The notes under the pieces are model-generated. The model searched no databases and was not told where the DNA came from. It worked only from the letters and a program-made list of their open reading frames with translations. Positions 11,983 to 22,542 of a DNA stretch of 64,000 nt are shown here, piece after piece; positions within the stretch are counted from its first letter, which is position 1, and each line of letters starts with the position of its first letter. The position numbers and the translations under genes were made by a program. Origin of the DNA: Spinellus fusiger (lineage: Eukaryota > Mucoromycota > Mucoromycetes > Mucorales > Phycomycetaceae); NCBI GenBank assembly GCA_025094145.1, contig JALLLS010000008.1:372001-436000 (forward strand), written 5' to 3'.

Positions 11983-12735
11983 GTCCTACACTCAGGTCTC
12001 TACAGTTCAAAGTATTCTTTATTTTTGGACGTGATTTTCTATTCGCGCATTGGGCATATTAACCACCCTGTGAGATTGTTTGAAAAATAAGAATAAACAT
12101 AGAAACACTTCAAATACAAAAGTGAAAAGAATAATGCAAAGAGAAAGGAAACAGGACAAGAGAAATACAAAACTTCAATGAGGGAAGAAATGATGAAAAA
12201 TGAGAAATGATGGTAAAATGAGAATTATGAATAGACATCCAAAAGGCCATAAAATCAGCAAGGAAACCAGGACACCAAAAAGATAACTGTCATCCTATGG
12301 CAATTCGAAATCCAAGGAGAGATACTTAGAGCAACTCGGACAATCCTGAGAATATATGTATCAAACACACTAGCAGCTTCTGGCTTTGCTAAAAGGGTTA
12401 AGGATGAATGGTAGAGGAGAAATCGAAGGAGAAGTGAGAATACAGCGTCTGTTGCTGAAGAAGTCTTTGCACTCTATGGCCGCGTTGGCATTCCTGCTCA
12501 ACACACCCATCAGCAGCCTCAATGAGCAAGCTACCAGCTGATGGCTCTACCTTAAAGTATCGAGTAGACGTGGCTCGATCAATGGCTTGCAGCAGTATTA
12601 ACAAACTGGGCCAGAGATTTCGCCATTTAACAAAAGGAATTAACCGTGCGCGGCAGAAGATTTAGACAATAGTCAACTGGACTCAGGTCTCTACAGCTAA
12701 TGATCGGAGAGTCATTTTAATGAGGATATATTAAT
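11983..12735. other. Unassigned spacer between two transposons
   Basis: The sequence CTCAGGTCTCTACAG is present at about 11991 and again at about 12684, roughly 690 bp apart, suggesting duplicated or element-derived DNA between them. A relatively GC-rich pocket at 12440-12660 has an open minus-strand frame (12398-12604, ending FSFDFSSTIHP) with no recognisable domain. I see no gene I can support. Confidence 0.35.
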
Positions 12736-12969
12736 ACACGCCTAAAGATTTTTGGGATATAAAAGTAAATACACGGACAATAAAATAACACTATTTCTAT
12801 AATTGGATTTTGTGTTTAAAAAAGGTATTTTCGCTGTCTAAATGAACAATTTCAAACTCTGTCTGGCTATCCTAGCAATAGCTACACTATTGTCGTAAAG
12901 TATTGGTGCATCTTTGGGAAAATTATAGTATAGAAATGTATTATGGTTCAAAAAAGACTTACATGTATC

Positions 12970-13317
12970 TTAGTTTAGTGTAGCAATAACTACACCGGAT
13001 TCTTTTTTTGATGTTTTGGTGGATTGGCTACTACTAGCTAACTGTTTGTCTGATTGTTGTTGATTAATAAGACTCGATAGCTTCATTTTACGAAATGGGA
13101 GTAAACCATTGGCATTCTGGTTTTTCCACAACAGCAGTATCTTCATTTGAATAATAGTTATGCAATACTGGAGTAATTTTGGCTCTCTCCTCGAGGTATC
13201 TTGCAAACCTTTCACAATTGACTGTTGAAGATTTATATCCTGACAGGGACAACCCGGTTTCCATTCAATACTAGTGATTGAGTTCTTCACTGCTATCATC
13301 TTCAGAGCAGGTTTCAT
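12970..13317 (-). pseudogene. Fanzor (eukaryotic TnpB-like RNA-guided nuclease) remnant, middle part
   Basis: The 115-codon minus-strand frame contains WKPGCPCQDINLQQSIVKG and, near its end, LPFRKMKLSSLINQQQSDKQ, a segment I recognise from zygomycete Fanzor proteins, where RKMK..S.......D..LA is followed by the strand leading to the RuvC G(D/N)WS motif. Here the frame ends at SGVVIATLN with a stop, where that motif would start. The RuvC catalytic residues and the zinc ribbon are therefore missing. It lies inside TIR element copy 2, running toward its TTTTATATCCC end, the same polarity as in copy 3. Identification is from remembered family pattern, not a search. Confidence 0.55.
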
Positions 13318-13493
13318 GAAGAAAAGAAAAGAAAGGCGAGTTGACCTTTCTCTTATACTATTTCTGTTTTATAATTGGTGTTCACATGCCATTGATTCAA
13401 TCCGTGATTTGAAAACCAAGTTGTGCTAAAGCATAATGTTTTTATATCTATCAATGGAAACTGTGAATCCTGTGGGCTTTCTATGCACATATA

Positions 13494-14176
13494 CAGTCCC
13501 ATACAATAAGTGAGTGGACAGAAATTCTTTTTTTATTTTATTTTTTATTTTTATTTTGAAAAATAAAGGTATATCTATCAGTACAAGATGTTTATAATAA
13601 AATATTCATGGAATAACACAGGATTTGGAAAAGTTTATCTTTAGATGATTGTCTATATTCTCATTATAAAGAGATTGCTCAGTGCTTTGTAATAGTCTTT
13701 ATTTTTAATTACTCTAGTCCCTTTATCATTGCCCACAACTGTCAAACAGGATTCGTCAGACCAAACAACCTTGCTTTTACATCATTCATATTTCTCAAAT
13801 GATATGTAATTGTTTGTATAGGGTTTCTATGAATAGACAAAATGATAGCCAGTTTTGAAGTAGATGACACCTTTTCAGGTCTTTCTGTATGTATTTTGAG
13901 TTGAAGTGTGCCTTTATTTTTATACAATAGGACAATCTGTACTCTTTGTGAGGTCGATATTGTCAGAAATCTCTTGATAAGTAACATGTCTTTTCCATTG
14001 TCCTATGATTTGACCTCTAATAGACATAGCATGTTCTCTTCTTATAATGGGAGTATCTTCATGTTCTTGGCTAAGAGATGGCTGATTTTCATTGCTTGGA
14101 GTTATTTTTTTGAATAAGTTGTAAAATAAAAAATTGAAAATTGATTTGCTGTCCACTCACTTATTGTATGGGAGTG
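13494..14176 (-). mobile_element. Internally deleted Tc1-type element (683 bp) nested in the Fanzor element
   Basis: TIRs of 28 bp match at 27 positions: CAGTCCCATACAATAAGTGA from 13494 and the complement of its end at 14176 (CACTCCCATACAATAAGTGA). TA flanks both sides (13492-13493, 14177-14178). The minus strand keeps the transposase N-terminal helix-turn-helix (SIRGQIIGQWKRHVTYQEIS, about 14049-13990) and a second HTH-like piece (KLAIILSIHRNPIQTITYHL), then NVV/D-like residues around 13750, but no DDE domain. The clean TIRs suggest movement in trans was possible recently. Confidence 0.82.
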
Positions 14177-14894
14177 TATACCTCACCAGAATAAGAATAT
14201 TTTTTATTCTTTGGTCTTGTTATTATCTTGTTATTTCTTACACTGTCTATACAAATTAATACCCAAATACTCGTCAAGATGAGCATAACTGAGCAAGGTA
14301 ATGTGCTATTATTAGCAAAGAGAAACAATAGAAGGAAGTGATGAACACCACCAAAGACTATTCTAGTGATAAAAAGGTAAGCATTGTCTTCATCTGGGCT
14401 ATGGCTTATTCTAATGTACAAGACACAATGTATTATTATTAGGCAAGTAAAGACTCCTTTCAACTCAGTCCTAGGTGGTCTTTTCTTTCTTCTATACTGT
14501 CTAGGGTGTCTAAAGTATACTCCTGAGCATGGTTTTCTATCTCCCAAGAACAAATTATAAGTATTTTAGGGTGTATATTCTATTGCTATGAAGGAATATA
14601 CCTAGAACAGTAGTAGTTATAGTAATAGCATATTATTAGCTATATTATTATTATAAACAATTTTATCCATCAGCAATTTTATTCATAAACAATATATTCT
14701 ATTGGTAATACAATTTGATATTGAGGTATCCACAAAAGGAAATAATAATTTAGACATCCTCAGACCTTTTGATTTCAAACTCAGTTCCATAAAAGGTGAG
14801 GTTTTCTTTTACGTAAAAGGAATGATATATCACCGCTTAAAAGCCAGAAAATCTTTGGGTGTGTAGTAAATGAGGGGAAGTCTCGGCTGTAGTC

Positions 14895-17800
14895 ATGGAG
14901 AATAAGAATAAATCTATGCAACGATCCACAAGCAGACAACTTGCTTATCATGTGATACACAGTTCAAAAGCAGCGACTCGTGACCCAGTACCACTACCCT
15001 GTTCCAGCTCCTTTCTATCTCTTTAACTACTCCACTCGTACTCTTATGCATCTAGAACCTGATACATTTCTCCTCCCACGACCAGAATGGGTCAATGATG
15101 AAGATGTCTTTCAATGTGGCTCATGTAATAGTTCTTTTGGACCTTTAAGAAGAAGAGTAAGTGAACTGGTACTGATCTCGGACAAGACTGATGGAATAAC
15201 TTGAAGTTTTATTCATAGCACCACTGTAGAAACTGGTAATGGAGCAGCTTCTGTCTTGTTATTGGGAGTTTGAGTAGTGTATTGGGTTCTCACCTCACAG
15301 GGTTCTAGTGGTAACATATTCTGTCACAATTGCTCTACAAGAAGTGTACCTCTACCACAGTTGGGTTATGGCACAAAACCAGCAAGAGTCTGTAATGGTT
15401 GTTTTGATGTGGCCTATCTCGTTACCTATACTATTGATGAGGACCATGGATTATCAACCCAGGTAAGGGTCAGCAGTTGACAAGAGCCAGCAGAGATATG
15501 GGGTATCGATCTATCCACAGACAGTGAATTCAATGAAGATGGGGAAAACAAGGGTGCTACGTATAAGAAGAGAGAGAGGAGATATATATAAGGAGTAAAG
15601 AAAGGGTTATGGACATTATGCATTAAGAAGACATGTCTAAAGAGAATAGCACTGACACTATAGACGATTGCCCATAGATCCATGGTGCAAGAGGATTGCT
15701 TGAGCTTATTGAGAACGACAATGGTAATATTTCCTATAGTCTACTACAGTATAGAGGAGTGACTTATTTCTACTCTAGAGAATGATCTGCATAATATCAT
15801 TGCCTATGGAGGCATTGACGCACTTATATGGTTATGCAAGTCTAGCAACTCCAAAGACCTTCATCATGTCACTACTACTATCCTAGCTATACTTGCAGAG
15901 AAAGGTAGAGGCTATAAATGAATCTTAATAACAGTCTCTATGGTTGCTGTTTATAGAATCCATCAGACCTGTTATTATTACAAAGTGTGCCTTACCACCC
16001 CTACTGGAATTGATCAAGTATTACACTTCGGAAAAACAAAGCAATTCATCCAAACCCTCTCCTAAGAATATCTCCAACTCCATTCATTCTGGCATAACTT
16101 CCACCTCAGCTACCAGTTCTTCTTTGTCAGCTACCACCCATCCCTCTGCTGAATCACTAGAAAGTGAATCAGAGGGTGATCATCAGCACACCATCAGCTT
16201 AGATATCAGTATCAACTGTATACATGTACTTTACCAAGTGGCACGTGCAGGTCTGTCTATTCTTCTTTTTGAACTTATTTATCAGACAATCTGATGGCTA
16301 ACATTATATTCCACTTAGGTATCCTCAGCTTAAAAGAGATCATTGGAGATGGTATACTGGATACTTTATTAAGCCTCTCTGCTTTTGAGATCAATAATAT
16401 CTCATATGAGAAATTATCACAAGACAGGGAGAATGAGAATAGAATAGAAAGACAACAGATGGAAGCAGAGGCTCAGAACCAAATAGCCGAAAGGACACTT
16501 TTAATACAGAATCTTTCAGCAAAAAGTATCTCCTTCTTATGCAGTTTTAGTAAGTAAATATAGACTACCAGAGAAAGAGAAAAGGAACACAATAATTAAG
16601 GAATTGTCTGTTTTGTTTATTAGCTGCCAACCAGCCACATATAATTGAGCAGTTACGAGAAACAGATATATTTGGTCACCTTTTGCTTTCTTCCAATGAT
16701 GATGTACAGAAATACATAGCAAAATCAATTGCTTATCTATCTTTGCGCAATGGTAAATAAAAAGTATAGATAAAAAATCTTACTCTTTGATTCATAGACA
16801 AGTACAAGCCCTATTTATTGATCAATGGTGGTGCAGATTCACTGGTATCAATATTAGTACTATTACCACTAGAGGAAGATCATGAACAACCCTCTTCTAA
16901 GCGTACCGAGTCTGATGATGGTAATGTGGTAGATAATAATAGGGAGAGATAGAAATAGTGGAGTGTCTTAATGAATGAATGTGTTAGGATCCAATATAAC
17001 AGAGACAAGAAAAATGCCCTGTGTTGCTGCAGTATCTCATGTCTGCTGTGCTCTGGTAAGAAAAAGAGGGAAAAATGGAAAAGTATCTATATGCTTTTGG
17101 CATTCTCCCTATATGTTTATTCAAAGACTCATTTCTGTTCTACGGATAGGCCAATTTTGCAACAAATAGTAAGAGAAATAAATATAAAGAATCTCGACCT
17201 AGAGCTATTGTGTGTACAATATAAGAACATAATTTTGATACTGTTTATAGATGAATCCCAGATCCAACTCATGAAACAACCCAAAATTCTTCAGTACATA
17301 TGCAATGTGCCTACTGTATTTCCCACACATGTTGAAATTCATCGTCATATTGCAAGGTGTCTTGCAAATTTTGCTTTGTATGGTAAGCTTATACTATACA
17401 CTTTCTTTGGACTATTTGCTGATAGGTGAGTGAATAATCAACTTATCTTTGAATATTTAGAAGAAAACAGTGTCAAGATGCTTCCAAACACCAGAAAAAA
17501 TGATAAAGAAGAAGGTGCTTATAATGTCATCCCAACTCTACTTGCACTTAGTCAGACACCTCATGTCACATCTGATATCCAACGTCACTGTGTACGTGCT
17601 ATTGATAATCTCAGTGCAAATGGTAAGTGCAATGGACAATGAATTTATGGAACTTATGTTACAGAAAACCACGGTACTTGCAATATGGATAAGTTTTTTG
17701 AAGATGTGGATTCATTTATCTCGAGTATGCTTGAGTCAAGTGATGATAAAGATACTTTAAAGCGGGCAGAAGGTATACAACAGAGGGTTAAATTAATGAA

Positions 17801-17930
17801 AGAACAGCAACCCTCTCTCTCCAATGTATCTGGAGAAACAGAACCACCCTCTGTGAGTGATGAACAATCAAGCCCTACAGTTGTTGCAAGCAGCAAGAAG
17901 AAAAAGAAGAAAGGGGTAGAGAGTGCCTAA
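14895..17930 (+). CDS. FYVE zinc finger plus armadillo-like repeat protein, many exons
   Basis: The FYVE domain should bind phosphatidylinositol 3-phosphate on endosomes; the helical repeats likely bind protein partners. Exons with closed phase: 14895-14979, 15056-15156, a 17-nt microexon 15219-15235, and 15309-15462. They assemble the full FYVE signature: WVNDEDVFQCGSC, RRRHHCRNCGNIFCHNC (RHHCR and paired Cys) and ARVCNGC. Armadillo-like helices follow from about 15677: GARGLLELIENDN, NIIAYGGIDALIWLC, PPLLELIKYY, LQNLSAKSISFLC, YIAKSIAYLSLRN, VSHVCCALANF, HRHIARCLANFALY, VRAIDNLSAN. The C-terminus is Ser/Lys-rich (KKKKKKGVESA, stop 17928-17930). The exon between 15463 and 15677 is unresolved. 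FYVE proteins with armadillo repeats occur in fungi without a well-fixed function, so no symbol is given. Confidence 0.82.
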
Positions 17931-18529
17931 TAGTGTCAACACAAGGCCATTCTTAATCGTCTTTCGCAGCTATGCTTGCTGCTGAACTGCCCAGATTGTA
18001 TGTTTTTTTTTATTTTATTTTTTACAAAATAATCTACTGAAATCTTTATTTTTTAGCATGGAAATAATACATCACAGGATATTTCTTTAGAGGCCGATCT
18101 TCTGTTAGTAGAAGAATAACATTATATTTATCAATGCATTAAACTGTACGTGCGTCGTAATTATATTTATAAATATATAAATATAAACGTTTTTACGAGT
18201 CATCAGAAGTGTTGTACAATTGTGTCTAACATGTATATGTTAGATGAATTCACTGCACATATTCTATATAATAGATCTAGGATGATAAAATTGAATATAG
18301 GCTTTATAAAAAAAAACTAAAAAATTGAAAAAATTGAATAGTATGAATGACATAATATTGGGCAGTCTTAGTGATGAGGATGTTAGATGTATGTACAAAG
18401 CAAAGAACAATATGAATTCCATAAAAAGTGTTGATGTCTTAAAGAAAACGTATTACTTTGATATTTATTATATTTTATGGGCCTTGTAGTTGACCACTGC
18501 CTTCAAAAGAATAAAGCTATTGTCTACAC
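17931..18529. other. AT-rich spacer, no gene seen
   Basis: Poly-T/A runs, short TATATAAATATAAAC tracts and no supportable frame. It ends where similarity between the two 4-kb repeats begins. Confidence 0.5.
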
Positions 18530-18681
18530 TAGAAATATAGAAGAAGAGTAAAAGACATCAAAAGACATAGAGATATTCATTAGTTAGTCAGTCATCCAAA
18601 ACCTAGATATATATGTAACTGAGAATCTTTAGGCCCAATAACCATTTTAATTAGATGAAATAGCACCCTAGAAGCAATTGA

Positions 18682-18897
18682 ATGGTAGTTAGGAGATGCT
18701 CTGATGATATGTACTACAATAGACTCCACCAATTACTAGGCAACTTGCCAATGACTTCTATGCTGTCTTATCGAGACTCTCTTCTTTATGCATTGGTATT
18801 GTTAACTATTTGTTCAAGAGATTCATTTAGCTATAGCAATAATAATAATAATAATAAAAGTAAGAAAACTAGAAATGAAGTCTGTATTTCGATATAA
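18682..18897 (+). CDS. Small frame in 4-kb repeat (RCSDDMYYNRLHQLL), hypothetical
   Basis: A 71-codon ATG frame is shared with copy 2 (minus strand 53648-53421) with few substitutions, up to an Asn run encoded by (AAT)n. The peptide has a soluble start, RRCSDDMYYNRLHQLLGNLP, and a hydrophobic middle, LLYALVLLTICS. It has no recognised domain and could be chance; shared sequence alone does not prove coding. Confidence 0.25.
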   Translation: MVVRRCSDDMYYNRLHQLLGNLPMTSMLSYRDSLLYALVLLTICSRDSFSYSNNNNNNKSKKTRNEVCISI

Positions 18898-20127
18898 CCG
18901 ACTCTTGCTTTTCCTCACTCTTTACTAGTGTAATGAATATTTTCCGTGTCCATCTATAACCCTATATATGCAATAAGATGCCAGAGATTTCTTAAAGAGG
19001 ACTTGTGCATTCTTATTTATTGTTTATTTGTGCTTATGACGAACACTACTTGTACTTTTGATAAACATCTGTTTTCTTGAAGAAGAAGAAATAGTAGTGT
19101 CTAAATAGAATAAATATGTTTTTATGCTTATCTCTCTTCTTTAAACCATAGAAAGAAAGAAAATAATGTACAACAAACAAATTGCTACACATAGACACTG
19201 GCTTGGTATTTGTTATTTTCAATACAAACAGAAGTATTTATAAAGTATTTCATTGTAGTTTGTCTCTATTATATAAGCGTATGTACATTGATAGTCTGAT
19301 ACACATTTTATTCATTTATGTATTTATATACCACATTATAATAGATAGATGCAATTGCATGTATTGTAAGCATACATCTCTGTTTTCTCACTATTGAATC
19401 ATATGCAGCGGTCTTTAATTATACTAACAAACAAACAAAAATCAATTTCAGATGAATCTGTCTTTATTATTCTTTGAATTTACATCTCCTTTACTACCTG
19501 TACTATTTATTCCGCTAGGTAGACTTATGGCACTACAGATCAAAGGTATAAAAGATAGAGCAACCGTGTAGAATAAACAGCACTCGTATTTTCACTATAC
19601 TATAGATATACTGTTGAGGTAATTCATAACTCTACATTCTGCAGTGTGTGAGTTCGAAAGTCAAACATAATTTCCGCTTGGTGTTTCTTGTTACTGTTGT
19701 TTGTCTTCTGTCTATATGTTTCATTTGATCCAGCCCATTCTATGCTGTCCTAGTATTCTTTTGTCCCGTGGTCTCAAACTACACACTCAAATCCAACATA
19801 CATATAGGCTATGTTTTTATGCAGTGTACTTTGTCTTTACAAAAGACAATATCTGAGCTATTGAAGTATATTCACGGCTGTGTTTCCAATTCAAATTCCA
19901 ATTTCAAGAAAATGCATATGAGTGTAGCTGAAACACTTGAATAGAATAGTACCATAAATGGCTGTCACACAAAAAAGAAGAAAGTATCGTTTAACTTTGG
20001 CTATTGAAATAAAAAAGGAGATATATACAACAGTGTATGTAATTAGAATATCATGGAGCATATACATGTACCCAAGTTGAAGAATTAATAGAGTCTACAG
20101 GACATAAGACATCAGTGTGGCATGGTG

Positions 20128-20370
20128 TTAATTGGGTTTCCAGATACGGACATCTAAACTTGAATCCAAAAAAAAAAATAGACCCCTTTCTTTTTGCATG
20201 TCAACTTGGCCAGTAAAAACACAAAAGAAACACTGAATGGTTTTGTCAAAAGTAATAAGCTCTTTCTTGCTCATGTAAATGGCAATTAACTCTTCTGTGG
20301 TGACAGTTTCAACACCATGGACAATAGCGACTGTGTAAAATTTACCAGAGCCACAGAACTTATTACCCAC
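20128..20370 (-). CDS. Conserved frame without ATG in 4-kb repeat (hypothetical exon)
   Basis: The open frame begins with GTG, after a TGA a few codons upstream, and reads GNKFCGSGKFYTVAIVHGVE then ELITFDKTIQCFFCVFTG. The copy in 51951-52166 differs at only a few residues until a poly-A difference shifts the end. The composition looks protein-like, and it runs opposite to the RS/RGG frame 200 bp away. With no ATG it is either an exon of a spliced gene or the fossil of one. I do not recognise the family. Confidence 0.35.
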   Translation of the reverse strand: MGNKFCGSGKFYTVAIVHGVETVTTEELIAIYMSKKELITFDKTIQCFFCVFTGQVDMQKERGLFFFLDSSLDVRIWKPN

Positions 20371-20580
20371 ACTTGATGCATATAGTTTGAATGAGTGCTC
20401 TCATGGCAGCAAAAGTCACGGTGAATTAAAATAAGGTGACTGCATAAAACTTTTTCAAACTCACACAGTAATGTCTACTCATCTCAGGGCATGTGAAGTT
20501 GATGATGCGACTCTAATGATTTGATTTATATTTATATCATAAGTCAATCAATAAACTGGTTTTTTCTTCTTTTCTTTACA

Positions 20581-21672
20581 ATGACTCAACCTACTCCCAG
20601 CACCAACGCCATCTCTCGACCTCTCTCTTGCTCCCGCTCCCGTTCCCGTTCCCGTTCCCCAGTTCGTGGGAGACGTAGTGTTCGTTCTCGCTCTTCTTCT
20701 CGCTCTTCTTCTTGCGCTGGACCTCGTTCTTCCTCTCTTGTCCGAGGTTTTGACCGTACGGTCAATAGAATGCGTAGAGCGCGTGGGGCTCCTACTGAAC
20801 CTACACCTACAACTACTAGTGTTGTTGTTCGTGGTGGTGTTCATGGTGGTGTGTCTGGTGTTCGTGGCGGTGTTCGTGGTGGTTTGCGTGGTGGTTTGCG
20901 TGGTGGTGTGCGCAGTGGTGTGCGCAGTGGTGGTGTTGGTGTGCGTGTGAGAAGAGATGGAGGCGGGGGATCTTTCCTAACACGGATCCCTCGCCCCATA
21001 GTGGGACGTCTGGGCCGCCCAATGTTTGGTAATAATACTAATGCCACTGATACTACTGATACTAACATTACTGATAATGATACAGGCTCTCGTGGTGCCT
21101 CTGTTGGTGCCGTTGTTTCTGGTGCTGTTGGTGCCGTTGTCTCTGGTGCCTCTGCTGCCCCTGTGTGTGGTGCCTCTGCCGCCCCTGTGTGTGGCAGAAG
21201 GGGATACATTACCCTTTGTGGCTCTTCTGCCTCTTGGAGGGAAGTCTCCTCTCTGGGGTCAAGCATTTTTGGCCCTGGAGAAGAGTTTAACTGCTCCACC
21301 CCCAAGACCCCCTCTTTTTCTTTTTCTCCTCCTCCTGCTTCTCCTGCTCCTCCTTCTTCTCCTACTCCTTCTCCTCCATACTCTCCTCTCCTTCCTTCCT
21401 ATCTGTGCTCTCCTCTCCTTCCTTCCTCTCCAAATTTCTTCCCTTCCTTCCTTTCCTTCTTTTTTCGGGATTCTCAGGGCCATTATGCCCTGAAGATCCC
21501 GAGTAATCTCTCACAAACTCTATTGATGTTTTTGTGTGTGAGAGAGAAAATAATATTGCATTTATTCATTTACTCATGTATTCATTCATTTACTCATGTA
21601 TTCATTCATTTACTCATGTATTCATTCATTCACTCATGTATTCATACATACATACATACATACATACATACA

Positions 21673-21705
<33 letters not shown>

Positions 21706-21708
21706 TAA
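20581..21708 (+). CDS. RS- and RGG/RGV-repeat protein in 4-kb repeat, copy 1 (hypothetical)
   Basis: The frame starts at ATG 20581 (MTQPTPSTNAISRPLS). Regions in order: an Arg/Ser block (SRSRSRSRSPVRGRRSVRSR), a basic linker (FDRTVNRMRRARG), a tract of RGGV/RGGL repeats, a short unique part (RIPRPIVGRLGRPMFGNN), a Thr/Asn/Asp-rich part, Ala/Val/Ser-rich repeats, and a Ser/Pro-rich tail. The last ~60 codons read into simple repeats and are probably not native; copy 2 ends at GILRAIMP. RS and RGG tracts are typical of RNA- or nucleic-acid-binding proteins, so binding of nucleic acid is an inference. Upstream is a TATA-like TTATATTTATATCATAAG. Between copies, most length differences are multiples of three, which fits coding constraint but also repeat slippage. 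Confidence 0.45.
21560..21701. repeat. (ATTC)-type and (ATAC)n microsatellites in 4-kb repeat copy 1
   Basis: Tandem CATTTACTCATGTATTCATT units (about 21560-21640) are followed by a pure CATA run to about 21700. The matching tract in copy 2 (50590-50800) differs in length and arrangement, as expected for slippage. Confidence 0.9.
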
Positions 21709-21804
21709 TAAACATGCACAGAGAGATTGAGAGAGAGAGAAAAGATTTAAGACTAAGATTATATTTTACTGTATTCTAGATAACAATAAACATACAAAAG
21801 ATAC

Positions 21805-22035
21805 TCAACAGGAAGATATTAGATTGTTGGTTTTATCTGGCAATTGGGAAGGTATTTGTACTAGTGCCATCAGGCTACCATCTGACTCTACTCGTTGATC
21901 ATAGCGGATATGATCAGGCTTATGAATTTTTTTTCTAGATAATAAGCTAATTAGCAGACTACTTTTATACTGATCAACACAGTGACCATTACAGTCTATA
22001 ATAACTATTCTAGGTATCTTTATCATAACAAGCAT
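21805..22035 (-). CDS. Small frame in 4-kb repeat (KIPRIVIIDCNGHCVDQY), hypothetical
   Basis: A 76-codon ATG frame reads KIPRIVIIDCNGHCVDQYK, then a basic part and QIPSQLPDKTNNLIS. In copy 2 (about 50257-50487, plus strand) a one-base difference in the poly-A after TCTAG breaks the frame, so at least one copy is not functional. No domain is recognised. Confidence 0.3.
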   Translation of the reverse strand: MLVMIKIPRIVIIDCNGHCVDQYKSSLLISLLSRKKIHKPDHIRYDQRVESDGSLMALVQIPSQLPDKTNNLISSC

Positions 22036-22542
22036 ACGGTATAATTTTAGATAGTTTCTCTTTATATACTATTCCATTACTACATACATAATATACTATA
22101 GCTAAAGAAAACAAACATATAACGGACCCTTATATCCTTTTTCATAACAACACCACGAGAAATCACCACCGACGATAACTATTATTTCTTTTGTAAAAAA
22201 AAAAAAAAGAGAAAAGAATAGTACCAGCACTATTCTGGAGTGTATCTTATAACCCTTGTTGCAGTGGACAGATAGAGATACTATTGAGAGATGAGTGTCA
22301 TTTCAATAGACATAAGGAGGAGATGAGGCAATATGAAAGTGTAGACGGTAAAGCCATAGAGTATCCGTTCTCTCTTTTTTATTTTGAGGATCCACTCTTA
22401 TTCTCTTGGTGGCTGCTTATTGTTCATTAAGAAAGCTGTCTGGATTTTTCTTTTCTCTCTCTTTTTAGCCTAACTTTTTTGTCTGTTCCCAAGGCTGTTA
22501 GGGACAACCAAGAAAAAAAAGGAACATAAAAAGACAATAATA

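Larger units (their letters stand above)
12735..14865 (-). mobile_element. TIR element copy 2 carrying a Fanzor remnant, interrupted by a deleted Tc1 copy
   Basis: The left coordinate end reads TA then CACGCCTAAAGATTTTTGGG (12737 onward); the right end is GGGTGTG at 14857-14863 followed by TA at 14864-14865. Read on the minus strand, the 14863 end has the TTTTCTGGCTTTTAAGCGG left-end signature and the 12737 end has the TTTTATATCCC right-end signature, as in copies 1 and 3. Sequence 14200-14860 is a close reverse-complement match to the left part of copy 1. A 683-bp Tc1-derived element (13494-14176) sits inside, so about 1.44 kb belongs to this element. A Fanzor-like frame lies at 12970-13317. 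Confidence 0.72.
18530..22541 (+). repeat. 4-kb long repeat, copy 1 (inverted partner at 49736-53805)
   Basis: About 4.0 kb matches the reverse complement of 49736-53805 at high identity. In stretches I compared there are only a few differences per 100 bp, for example one mismatch in 60 bp around 22240-22300. The left limit lies in TAAAAGACATCAAAAGA (about 18550); the right limit is AAAAAGACAATAATA at 22541, where a Tc1 copy is inserted. No long TIRs or recognised transposase or reverse transcriptase were found within it. It carries four small frames shared by both copies (18682, 20128, 20581, 21805) and a simple repeat. It may be an undescribed element or a segmental duplication. Confidence 0.85.

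Noticed and set aside
12398..12604. Minus-strand frame in a GC-richer pocket between two transposons
   Set aside because: Composition is protein-like, but there is no start context, splice support or recognised motif; left as unassigned spacer.
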